Below, one piece after another: positions 38,576 through 47,358 of a DNA stretch of 61,434 nucleotides. Numbering within the stretch: the first letter of the stretch is position 1; each line of letters opens with the position of its first letter. The stretch spans positions 1 through 61,434 of the forward strand of contig SABN01000005.1 in the NCBI GenBank assembly GCA_009928955.1, in the 5' to 3' direction. The notes beneath the pieces are model-generated. The model searched no databases, was not told where the DNA came from, and saw nothing but the letters and a program-made list of their open reading frames with translations. Position numbers and translations under genes: made by a program. This DNA is from Opitutia bacterium (GTDB taxonomy: Bacteria > Verrucomicrobiota > Kiritimatiellia > CAIQIC01 > Lenti-01).

Positions 38576-40114
38576 TCAGGCCCCGTGCTTCGCCATCACG
38601 CGCCGGTAGATCTCCACATAGCGCCGGGCCGAAGCCTCCCAATCGAAGCGCACCCTCATGGCTTGTTCGCGCATCATCGTGATGTGGCTCGGACGCTCGG
38701 ACCAAGTCTCCGCCGCCCACGCCATGGTTTCGAGAAACACCTGCGCGTCGGGGGAGTAGAACTTGAAGCCCGTGCCCGTCCCTTCGCCCTCGTTGTACTG
38801 CTCCACGGTGTCTTCGAGCCCACCCGTGGCATGCACCACCGGCAGCGACCCGTAGCGCAGCGCATAGAGCTGGCTCAACCCGCAGGGCTCGAACAGCGAC
38901 GGCATCAGGAAGAAATCCGATCCCGCCTGGATCCGATGCGACAGCTCGTCCGAATAGCCAATCTCCACACCCACGCGATCCGGATGCGCCAGCGCCAGCC
39001 CGCGGAAAAACGCCTCGTCGGCCGCTTCGCCCGACCCCAGCACCACCAGTTGCATCTTCATCTCGGCCAGCGCCCGCGGCAACGCCGCGCGCATCAGGCC
39101 CGTTCCCTTTTGCGACGCCAGCCGGGACACCATGCCGAACACCGGCACGCCCGCATCCTGCGCCAACCCCATCTGCGATTGCAGCTCCTGCTTGCACAGC
39201 CCCTTGCCGATCGTCGACTCCGCCCGGTAGTTCGCCGGAATCCGCCGGTCCGTCTCCGGATTCCACACCTCGTAGTCCGCTCCGTTCAGGATCCCCTCGA
39301 AATCGGCCGCGCGCCCCTGCAGATGGCTCGACAGTCCATTGCCGCCCGGCTCCGACAGAATTTCCTTCGCATAGGTCGGCGACACCGTCGTGATGGCGTC
39401 CGCGAACGCGATGCCGCCTTTCAGCAGATTGATCTTGCCCCATGACTCCAGCGTCTCCGCCGTGAAATACTCCATGCCCAGCCCCAAATATCCCAGCGCC
39501 GACGCGTGGCTATAGCCTTGGTACGACTGGTTGTGGATGGTCAGCACGCTGCCTGCGCGGCCCAGCGGCGCGCCACCCTTGCGCCAAGCATCCATCAGCG
39601 CCGGCAGCACCGCCGTGGGCCAGTCGTGCACGTGCACCACGTCGGGGATCCACCCCCGGTCCCGGCAAACCTGCGCGGCCGCCATGCCCAGCAACCCGAA
39701 CCGGAACGCGTTGTCGCCGAACTCAGTCCCCTTGTCGTCGTAGATTCCCCCGCGCGCGAAATAGCGGTTGTGCTCAATGAACCACACCGGCACGTCGCCG
39801 TCGGCCGTCCCGCGCCACACCCCGCAGCCATTCACCTCGCCCCCGCCGCAATTCACCCGGCACGACGGCTCCGGGACCAATCCGAATTTGGCGCGGGAAA
39901 TGGAGTCGTAGAGCGGAATCGCCACCCGCGCATCCACCCCCAGGCGCCGCAGCGCCTTGGGCAGGCTCGCCACCACGTCGCCCAGCCCGCCGCATTTCGC
40001 GTACGGCGCGCATTCCGACGCCACGAACAGCACCCGCAGCGCGGGCGCCGGGGTCGGCGAGGACAACGGGGCCGGTTTCTGTGCGTTTTTCTTCACGCGC
40101 CCCACTATATCCAT
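38576..40114 (-). CDS. glgA: Glycogen synthase
   Basis: VLFVASECAPYAKCGGLGDVVASLPKAL, VVHVHDWPTAVLPAL, LMPSLFEPCGLSQLYALRYGSLPVVHATGGLEDTV. Confidence 0.95.
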   Translation of the reverse strand: MDIVGRVKKNAQKPAPLSSPTPAPALRVLFVASECAPYAKCGGLGDVVASLPKALRRLGVDARVAIPLYDSISRAKFGLVPEPSCRVNCGGGEVNGCGVWRGTADGDVPVWFIEHNRYFARGGIYDDKGTEFGDNAFRFGLLGMAAAQVCRDRGWIPDVVHVHDWPTAVLPALMDAWRKGGAPLGRAGSVLTIHNQSYQGYSHASALGYLGLGMEYFTAETLESWGKINLLKGGIAFADAITTVSPTYAKEILSEPGGNGLSSHLQGRAADFEGILNGADYEVWNPETDRRIPANYRAESTIGKGLCKQELQSQMGLAQDAGVPVFGMVSRLASQKGTGLMRAALPRALAEMKMQLVVLGSGEAADEAFFRGLALAHPDRVGVEIGYSDELSHRIQAGSDFFLMPSLFEPCGLSQLYALRYGSLPVVHATGGLEDTVEQYNEGEGTGTGFKFYSPDAQVFLETMAWAAETWSERPSHITMMREQAMRVRFDWEASARRYVEIYRRVMAKHGA

Positions 40115-40255
40115 CGCCCCGCCGCTCCTCCAGCCGATTTTTCCGCCGGCCGGGAAAAGGGAATCCCGCTTCTTCCTTCCTGAAATCCATCAAAACCGCT
40201 TCCAGACTTCATATCGTCCGCACCGCGAAAATGAATCCATGGAACCCGTCGTTTT

Positions 40256-40269
40256 CGATGAATTCATCG
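40256..40269. repeat. 14-bp perfect palindrome CGATGAATTCATCG
   Basis: Read directly; lies in the glgA/exonuclease divergent intergenic region. Confidence 0.9.
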
Positions 40270-40298
40270 CGAATATTGGCCGTTTTCGCCTCACGTCA

Positions 40299-40324
40299 TT
40301 TCCAGACTTTATAAAGTCTGGAAA
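40299..40324. repeat. 26-bp perfect palindrome TTTCCAGACTTTATAAAGTCTGGAAA
   Basis: Read directly. Confidence 0.97.
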
Positions 40325-40405
40325 CGGATCCCCGAGCCCCGTTTCGGCGCGGCGGATGGGAGCGCAGGATTGCGGAGCGGCACGGACCGGCGTACACTGC
40401 CCCCC

Positions 40406-41017
40406 ATGGATATGATGCTGAATTTCAACGGCCCTTCGGACACGCGCCTGTTCTTCTTCGACACCGAGACCACGGGCTTGCCCCGCGACTGGAAGGCGCC
40501 GCTGCGCGATCTCGACAACTGGCCGCGCATGGTCCAGCTCGCCTGGCTGCTCTGCGACGAGGCCGGCAACGAGCTCGCCTCCGCCAACCGCCTCATCCGC
40601 CCCGAGGGCTTCGCCATCCCCGCCGAAGCCTCCCGCATCCACGGCATCACCACCGAACGCGCGCTCGCCGAAGGCATCGCCCTCGCCGAAGCCATCGACG
40701 AGGCCCTGCCCCAGATCGAGAAAGCCCTCTGCGCCGTCGCCCACAACGTGTCCTTCGACGAAAAAATCTTCGGCGCCGAATGCCTGCGCCTCGGCAAGCC
40801 CTACCCCTTCCTGAAAAAACCCCTGCGCTGCACGATGAAAGAAGCCACCGATTTCTGCAAAATCCCCGGCATGTACGGCTATAAATATCCCAACCTGACC
40901 GAGCTCCACCGCCGCCTCTTCAAGAAATCCTTCGAAGACGCCCACGACGCCCTCGCCGACGTCCGCGCCTGCAAGGCCGCCTACTTCGAGCTCCGCACCC
41001 TCGGCGTCATGGCCTAG
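40406..41017 (+). CDS. DnaQ-like 3'-5' exonuclease
   Basis: FFFDTETTGLP (ExoI), HNVSFDEKIFGAE (ExoII), EDAHDALADVRACKAAYFEL (ExoIII). Confidence 0.93.
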   Translation: MDMMLNFNGPSDTRLFFFDTETTGLPRDWKAPLRDLDNWPRMVQLAWLLCDEAGNELASANRLIRPEGFAIPAEASRIHGITTERALAEGIALAEAIDEALPQIEKALCAVAHNVSFDEKIFGAECLRLGKPYPFLKKPLRCTMKEATDFCKIPGMYGYKYPNLTELHRRLFKKSFEDAHDALADVRACKAAYFELRTLGVMA

Positions 41018-41374
41018 TTCCTTCTTGGCCCGTTGCGCGCCGCCCCCCCATCCGGCCGGGGGCATGGGCGGCTGTCATCCCGAGCGGGTCGAGGGATCTC
41101 GGCCCGGAGGCAACCGGACTGAGGGGGGGGCGAACGGCCGCGCGGTTTCGGCTCCGGCGCGATGCGCCTCCGCTCAACATGACCCGAGCGGGCACCGGAT
41201 CGCAGAGGCGCCCCATTTTCCGCATTCCCTCGCAATTCCATTGTCGCAATTCCATTTGACCAATCCGCGAATTGCCGTTATGGTCCCGCGCCTCAACAAG
41301 GGTGTGCGCCGATTCCGAGGTTCGGAAACTCCGGCGTTCGCCGAAGTCGGCTCCCCGAGAGATCCAGAGGCCAT

Positions 41375-43321
41375 ATGCACAATCTAAACGTTTCCCCCGG
41401 CGATTCCGCGATGCGCGAGATCCTGCTGAATCGGCTCCCGCCGGATTTGGCGGAGGTGCTGCGCGGCTGCCCCGAATGGATCGTGGCGGGCTCTCCCGCC
41501 CAATTGGTGGAGCTGAGCCTGCGCGACGCCGTGAACGGCGTGCATACCGTGGCCTACGACGTGCCGGGCCGTGGTCTTGTCCCCGAAGTGGAGGTCTGCG
41601 CCGGCCGCAACGGGATTTCGGCGAACTACGTCGAGTCCTATATGCGGCGGCGCGATCCGGATTGCATGACCATCGCGGACGATCTCCCCACCGACAAACC
41701 TCGTTTCCAAGACCAGTTCGGCTACCCCTTCTCCGCTCTGCGGACGGAAACACTCGCCTGGCTGAAGACGCAGTCCTTGGCGGTCTTCCTCTTCCAGGCC
41801 GGCGGCATGGTCGATCGCTTGCAGGTGGCGGTCCTGCCCTCCAACGCCGGATTCTTCGCCTTGGGCCTCGCCTTGCTCCAAGGATTGGTGGCCCCCGATG
41901 CCGTTTCGGACACGGCGGAAATCCATGGCGTCATCTACGTGGCGCCGGTGTTCCGGCATACGCATTTCAAGGGCCGCCAAATGGTGGTGCATCACCGCAG
42001 TGAAGATCTGTATGAGATGTTCAGCTACAACCTCTATCCGGGGCCCAGCGCCAAGAAGGGCGTCTACGGGATGTTGCTGGACCGCGGCGAGCGGGAACGC
42101 TGGGTCACCATGCATTGCTCGGCCGTGCAAGTCGTCACGCCCTACGACAACCGCCTCGTCATCTCCCACGAAGGCGCCAGCGGCGGAGGCAAGAGCGAAA
42201 TGCTCGAACAGGTCCATCGCGAGGAAGACGGCCGCCTGCTCTTCGGCGCCAATCTGGTGACCGGCGAGGAATACCATCTGGTCCTGCCGCGCGGATGCCT
42301 GCTCCGTCCGGTCGCGGACGACATGGCCTTGTGCCGTCCGCTGGGCGAAAACCAAGACGGCAAACTGCATGTGCGGGATGCCGAGAATGCCTGGTTCGTG
42401 CGCGTCAACCACATCAAGCGCTATGGCGTGGACCCCGCCTTGGAGCAGCTCTGCGTCAACCCGCCCGGCCCCCTGCTGTTCTTGAACATCGATACCGTCC
42501 CCCAAAGCACGGCGCTGATTTGGGAACACACCCAGGACAAGCCCGGCGTGCCCTGTCCGAATCCCCGCGTCGTGATCCCCCGGGCCTACGTGCCCCACGT
42601 CGTGCATGGAGAGACCCGGGTGAACGTGCGCAGCTTCGGCATCCGCACGCCCCCCTGCACCCGCGAGTCCCCCACCTATGGGATCGTGGGCATGTTCCAC
42701 ATCCTGCCGCCCGCGCTGGCCTGGCTCTGGCGACTGGTCGCCCCGCGCGGTCACGACAACCCCAGCGTCATCCAGACGGAAGGCATGAGCTCCGAAGGAG
42801 TCGGGTCCTACTGGCCCTTCGCGACCGGACGGCGCGTCACGCAGGCCAACCTGCTGTTGCAGCAGATCCTCGAAACCCCCCGCATCCGCTACAAGCTCTG
42901 TCCCAACCAGCACATCGGCGCGTGGAAGACGGGCTTCATGCCCCAGTGGATCATGCGCGAATACCTGGCGCGCCGCGGACATGCCCGGTTCCGCGAAGAG
43001 CAACTCCTGCCCGCCCGCTGCCCCTTGCTGGGGTGGGCCCCCCGGGAAGTGCAGGTGGAAGGCCAGCATATCGAGAAGTTCTTCTTCCATGTCGAGGCGC
43101 AGCCCGAAGTCGGCGAGGCCGCCTACGACCAGGGCGCGCGCCAACTCGCCGAGTTCTTCCATTCGGAATTGGCCCCGTATCTGGAGCCCGATCTGGATCC
43201 GCTTGGCCGGCGAATCATCGACTGCTGCCTCCACGGCGGCTCCGTCGTGGATTATGCCAACCTCATCGTCAACCCCAATGCCGGCCGCCCCGAGTTTCTC
43301 GTGGCCGAAGGCATGGAATAG
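41375..43321 (+). CDS. DUF4914-family protein with PEPCK-like P-loop
   Basis: 648 aa; VISHEGASGGGKSEMLEQVHREEDGRLLFG; overall recollection of DUF4914. Confidence 0.8.
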   Translation: MHNLNVSPGDSAMREILLNRLPPDLAEVLRGCPEWIVAGSPAQLVELSLRDAVNGVHTVAYDVPGRGLVPEVEVCAGRNGISANYVESYMRRRDPDCMTIADDLPTDKPRFQDQFGYPFSALRTETLAWLKTQSLAVFLFQAGGMVDRLQVAVLPSNAGFFALGLALLQGLVAPDAVSDTAEIHGVIYVAPVFRHTHFKGRQMVVHHRSEDLYEMFSYNLYPGPSAKKGVYGMLLDRGERERWVTMHCSAVQVVTPYDNRLVISHEGASGGGKSEMLEQVHREEDGRLLFGANLVTGEEYHLVLPRGCLLRPVADDMALCRPLGENQDGKLHVRDAENAWFVRVNHIKRYGVDPALEQLCVNPPGPLLFLNIDTVPQSTALIWEHTQDKPGVPCPNPRVVIPRAYVPHVVHGETRVNVRSFGIRTPPCTRESPTYGIVGMFHILPPALAWLWRLVAPRGHDNPSVIQTEGMSSEGVGSYWPFATGRRVTQANLLLQQILETPRIRYKLCPNQHIGAWKTGFMPQWIMREYLARRGHARFREEQLLPARCPLLGWAPREVQVEGQHIEKFFFHVEAQPEVGEAAYDQGARQLAEFFHSELAPYLEPDLDPLGRRIIDCCLHGGSVVDYANLIVNPNAGRPEFLVAEGME

Positions 43322-43361
43322 GACCCGCCGGCCCGCCCCGCCGAACGGCCCGCGCCCGGAA

Positions 43362-44525
43362 ATGAAACCTCACGGCCTCCAACGCTGGCTGGTCCTGGCT
43401 GCGGCGACCGCCCTGCTGTTCTGCCTGGGCGGCCTGTATGCCTGGAGCATCTTCATCCCGCCCCTGCGGGCGGCGGATCACCTCTCCATGGCGCAATGCC
43501 AGATGATCTTCGGCACCCTGATCGCCGTCTTCACCCTCGCCATGGTTCCCGCCGGCAAGTGGGTCGCGCGCGGCCGCGCGCGCGAGTCCGCCCTGCTCGG
43601 CGCCGTTCTGTTCTGGCTGGGCTATCAACTGGCCCACGAAGGCTCTTTCCTGGCCCTGTGGATCGGCTTGGGGCTCCTGGCCGGCGCGGGCACCGGCTTC
43701 GGCTACAGCGCCGCCCTGACCACGGCCATGCGCTGGTTCCCGCAATCCCGCGGCATGGCCACCGGCATCGTGGTCGCCGGCTTCGGCGGCGGCTCGGCCT
43801 TCCTCTCCTTCTGGGTCTCCTCGCGCCTGGCCGCCGGATGGAACGTTTTCGAAATTCTCCGCTGGATCGGACACGCCTATGGCGCGCTGCTCTTCTTGGC
43901 GGCCCTGGCCTTGCGGCCGCCGCCCGCCCCGGCCGCCTCCACGCGCGCCGTCCCGCTGAAAACCGCCCTGGCCGATCCGTTCTTCTGGCGCATGGCCGCC
44001 GGAATGTTCGCGGGAACGTTCGCCGGCCTGTTGGTCATCGCCAATCTCAAGCCGATGGTGCTGGCCATGGGCGCCGACGGCGCCTGGGCGGTGAGCTTCT
44101 TCGCCGCCGGCAACGCGGCCGGCCGGGTGGCGTGGGGCCGGATCATCGACCGCAAAGGACTGGCCAGCATCCCCGGGTCGCTCGGCGCGCTCACCGCCGG
44201 CATCGCGGGCCTGTGGCTGCTGGAGTTGTGGAGCATGCCGGGGCTGGCGCTGGCCATGGCCCTCTGGGTCGGATTCGGGTTCGGAGCCTGCTTCGTCCTC
44301 TACGCCTCCGGCATCGCCCTGCACTGGGGCGCGGAAGCCGTCCCCCACCTCTATCCCATCGTCTTTCTGCTCTACGGCTTGTCCGGCATCGCCGGCCCCC
44401 TCGCGGGCGGATTCCTGTTCGATTGGACCGACACCTATCGCGCCGCGCTGGCGATCAGCGGCGGCGTCCTGCTCCTGGGCGTCTGGGCCACGTGGAAACT
44501 GTCGCGCCCCCCGGTCAAATCCTGA
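43362..44525 (+). CDS. MFS transporter (OxlT-like)
   Basis: 12-TM pattern; LGGLYAWSIFIPPL...GFGYSAALTTAMRWFPQSRGMATGIVVAGFGGGS. Confidence 0.9.
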   Translation: MKPHGLQRWLVLAAATALLFCLGGLYAWSIFIPPLRAADHLSMAQCQMIFGTLIAVFTLAMVPAGKWVARGRARESALLGAVLFWLGYQLAHEGSFLALWIGLGLLAGAGTGFGYSAALTTAMRWFPQSRGMATGIVVAGFGGGSAFLSFWVSSRLAAGWNVFEILRWIGHAYGALLFLAALALRPPPAPAASTRAVPLKTALADPFFWRMAAGMFAGTFAGLLVIANLKPMVLAMGADGAWAVSFFAAGNAAGRVAWGRIIDRKGLASIPGSLGALTAGIAGLWLLELWSMPGLALAMALWVGFGFGACFVLYASGIALHWGAEAVPHLYPIVFLLYGLSGIAGPLAGGFLFDWTDTYRAALAISGGVLLLGVWATWKLSRPPVKS

Positions 44526-46062
44526 TCCGGATCGATTCCGCCCGCGGCCCCTCCACCGCGAAATCGCGGCTCACCCGCCACCCGGCCAGCGCGGCGATCA
44601 CGCCCCCGCATTCCACCACGATGCGCGCGTTGCGCTCTTCCCGCAGCACCTTCAAATCGGTGAAGATGTCCGACAGCTTCTTGCTCCCGGCCATCCCCAG
44701 CGGCTTCATCCGGTCCCCCGCCCGCCAGCTGCGGAAAACCAAATCCCGCCCCCCCACCGCCGCCGCCGACAGGCACACCTCGTCCGCCCGCCGCGAAAAT
44801 CCCCGGCCGAATCGAATCTCGGCTTTAAGACCACCGCTCTCTTGCGGGGTGGGTGAACGAGGTCGGCTCCGGCCTCCCCCCCCCTTGCGCGGCGGATGGT
44901 GTTCTTGGCCCCCCACCCCCTTGCGCGGCGGATGGCTTTCTTGACCCCCCACCCCCTTGCGCAGCGAATGGTTTGCTGGGACCCCCACCCCCTTGCGCAG
45001 CGAATGGTTTTCTTGGACCCCCACCCCCTTGCGGGGTGGGTGAACGAGTTTGGCTCCTTCCACCCGCCGTGGCACAGCGATCTCGTTCACCCATGACGCA
45101 AGGCCATGGGGGTCCCGACCAGGGACATCCGGTTTTTCCACGCAATGGAAAACTTTTCCGCGATTTTTCCACGCAATGGAAAACTTTTTTCCACACTGTG
45201 GAAAAATCGGCCGTTTTTTTCCACACCGTGGAAAACTTTTTTCCACAGCGTGGAAAACCTGCTTCTCGGGCGGCACGCCGGCGGAGCGCAGCTCCGCCAG
45301 CGCGCGGCGGCGGCGGAGCGCGAGCGGTTCTTTTCCGCCCCGCTTGGCCGTTTTCGCCAGCGCGGACATCACGGCGTCCTCGGCGGCGGCGATGTCGGCC
45401 AAGCGCAGCAGGGCCTGCCGCACGGCCGGATTCAGGCGTTTTTCCAGCAGCGGCAGGATCTCGTGCCGCACGCGGTTCCTGAGCGCGAAGTCCTCCGCGT
45501 TGCTCTCGTCCTCGCGCCATGGCTGGCGGCGGCTTTCCAAGAAAGCGACGATCTGCGCGCGCGCCGCGTCGCGCAGCGGCCGCACGAACGTCGCGCCGCC
45601 GTGTTTCGAGACGTAGGGAATGCCCGCCAGCCCGGAAATCGACGTCCCGCGCGCGATGCGCATCAGGACGGTTTCGGCCTGGTCGTCGGCCGTGTGGCCC
45701 GTGGCGACGAACCGGATCTGCTCCCGCTTCGCCGTCGCGGCCAGGAAATCGCGCCGCACGCGCCGCGCGGCCATTTCGAGCGATTCGCCGCTTTTCTTGG
45801 CTTCGGCCGGCACGTCGAATTTTCCGAGAAAGAACGGCGCGCCGAGTTTCTTCGCCAGCGCGGCGACGAACCGCGCGTCGGCGGCGGCCGTCTTCCCGCG
45901 GATGCCGTGGTGCACGTGCGCGAGGGCGATGTCGCAGCCGAGGTCTTTCAGGGCGAGCGCGAGCGCGGTGGAGTCGGCGCCGCCGCTGGCGGCAACCAAA
46001 ACGCGCTTCCCGCGGAGGTGCGGAAAGCGCGTGGCCACGGTCTTGCGAACCGTCGAGATCAC
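44515..46062 (-). CDS. tilS: tRNA(Ile)-lysidine synthase with a large in-frame repeat-derived insertion
   Basis: RVLVAASGGADSTALALAL, HVHHGIRG, ATGHTADDQAETVLMRIARGTSISGLAGI; C-terminal RSWRAGDRMKPLGMAGSKKLSDIFTDLKV; the intervening sequence is repeat-derived yet open. GTG start inferred. Confidence 0.9.
   Translation of the reverse strand: MISTVRKTVATRFPHLRGKRVLVAASGGADSTALALALKDLGCDIALAHVHHGIRGKTAAADARFVAALAKKLGAPFFLGKFDVPAEAKKSGESLEMAARRVRRDFLAATAKREQIRFVATGHTADDQAETVLMRIARGTSISGLAGIPYVSKHGGATFVRPLRDAARAQIVAFLESRRQPWREDESNAEDFALRNRVRHEILPLLEKRLNPAVRQALLRLADIAAAEDAVMSALAKTAKRGGKEPLALRRRRALAELRSAGVPPEKQVFHAVEKSFPRCGKKRPIFPQCGKKFSIAWKNRGKVFHCVEKPDVPGRDPHGLASWVNEIAVPRRVEGAKLVHPPRKGVGVQENHSLRKGVGVPANHSLRKGVGGQESHPPRKGVGGQEHHPPRKGGGGRSRPRSPTPQESGGLKAEIRFGRGFSRRADEVCLSAAAVGGRDLVFRSWRAGDRMKPLGMAGSKKLSDIFTDLKVLREERNARIVVECGGVIAALAGWRVSRDFAVEGPRAESIRIRI
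44866..45045. repeat. 36-bp tandem repeat, about 5 units (12-aa HPPRKGVGxQEN units) inside tilS
   Basis: cccccttgcgcRgcgRatgg...cttgg(a/c)cccccac repeated; encodes HPPRKGVGVQEN HSLRKGVGVPAN HSLRKGVGGQES HPPRKGVGGQEH. Confidence 0.85.
45132..45258. repeat. Cluster of five TTTTCCAC-nnnn-TGGAAAA palindromic units inside tilS
   Basis: TTTTTCCACGCAATGGAAAA (x2), TTTCCACACTGTGGAAA, TTTCCACACCGTGGAAAA, TTTCCACAGCGTGGAAAA. Confidence 0.92.
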
Positions 46063-46069
46063 CGGGAAC

Positions 46070-47344
46070 TCATTTCTTCGGGACGAGGCGGTCGAGCCCG
46101 CCCATGTAGGGTCGCAGGGCCTCGGGCAGCAGGACGGAGCCATCCGCCTGCTGGTAGTTTTCGAGGATCGCCACGACGAGGCGCGGCAGGGCCACGCCCG
46201 AGCCGTTCAGCGTATGCACGAACTCCGTCTTGCCCTCGGCGTTCTTCCAGCGGATGCCGGCGCGGCGGGCCTGGAAGGCTTCGAAATTGCTGCACGAGGA
46301 GACCTCGAGCCAGCCGCCGTGGCCGGGCGCCCAGAGCTCCAGGTCGTAGCACTTGGCGGCCGCGAAGCTCATGTCGCCCGAGCACAGCTGCAGCACGCGG
46401 TACGTCAGGCCGAGCGCCTCCAGCACGTCCGTCGCGTCGCGCACGAGCCCTTCCAGCGCGTCGTAGGACGTGCCGGGCGGGACGAACTGGACCATCTCGA
46501 CCTTGTCGAACTGGTGCACGCGGATCAGCCCGCGCGTGTCCTTGCCGGCGGCGCCCGCCTCGCGGCGGAAGCACGGCGTGTGCGCGACGAGCTTGATCGG
46601 CAGCGGCGCGCGGATGATCTCTTCGCGGTAGATGTTGGTGACGGGCACCTCGGCGGTCGGAATCAGCCACAGGTCGTCGCCCGGCATATGGTACATGTCG
46701 TCGGCCATCTTGGGCAGCTGGCCGGTGCCGGTCATCGTGGCGGTCGTCACCAGATGCGGCGGCGAGACCTCGGTGTAGCCGTGTTGCGTCGTGTGCAGGT
46801 CGAGCATGAACTGGATGAGCGCCCGTTCGAGCCGCGCGCCCGGACCCGTGAACAGCGGAAAGCCCGCGCCGCACATGCGCGCCGCGCGTTCAAAATCAAA
46901 GAGGCCAAGCGATTCGCCCAGCGCCACGTGGTCCTTGGGCGCAAAATCGAACGCCGTCTTGTGGCCCCATTCGCGGACGACGACGTTGTCCAAGGCGTCC
47001 GCGCCGCTGGGCACGCTCGCGTGCGGCAGGTTCGGGATGGCCAGCAGCAGCTGGCCCTGCGCCGCCTCGATCTCGCGCACGGCGACATCGAGCGCGGCGA
47101 TCTGCTCGCCCATCTCCCGCGTCTGGCGCTGGATCTCGGCGGTGTCTTGGCCGGCTTTCTTCAGCGCGCCGATCTTCTTGGAGATGTCGTTGCGCAGGCT
47201 CTTGAGCTGGTCGCCCTCGGTGATGGCGGCGCGGCGGCGCTCGTCGAGCTCCAGCACGGCGGAGAGGTCCACCGGCGAATGGCGGGTCTGCAACCCGGCG
47301 CGGACGAGGTCGGGGTTCTCGCGGATGAGCTTGAGGTCGAGCAT
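46070..47344 (-). CDS. serS: Seryl-tRNA synthetase
   Basis: MLDLKLIRENPDLVRAGLQ, TGTGQLPKMADDMYHM, LIPTAEVPVTNIYREEII, PCFRREAGAAGKDTRGLIRVHQFDKVEMV. Confidence 0.98.
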   Translation of the reverse strand: MLDLKLIRENPDLVRAGLQTRHSPVDLSAVLELDERRRAAITEGDQLKSLRNDISKKIGALKKAGQDTAEIQRQTREMGEQIAALDVAVREIEAAQGQLLLAIPNLPHASVPSGADALDNVVVREWGHKTAFDFAPKDHVALGESLGLFDFERAARMCGAGFPLFTGPGARLERALIQFMLDLHTTQHGYTEVSPPHLVTTATMTGTGQLPKMADDMYHMPGDDLWLIPTAEVPVTNIYREEIIRAPLPIKLVAHTPCFRREAGAAGKDTRGLIRVHQFDKVEMVQFVPPGTSYDALEGLVRDATDVLEALGLTYRVLQLCSGDMSFAAAKCYDLELWAPGHGGWLEVSSCSNFEAFQARRAGIRWKNAEGKTEFVHTLNGSGVALPRLVVAILENYQQADGSVLLPEALRPYMGGLDRLVPKK

Positions 47345-47358
47345 GGGCGGCCCCGGGC

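Noticed and set aside
41060-41270. Possible coding remnant (CHPERVEGSRPGG...QHDPSG)
   Set aside because: Looks like another degenerate intergenic repeat; no consistent reading frame, start or domain, and only one copy visible here.
44866-45045. CRISPR array in the tilS region
   Set aside because: The 36-bp units are directly adjacent tandem repeats without unique spacers and keep the tilS frame open.
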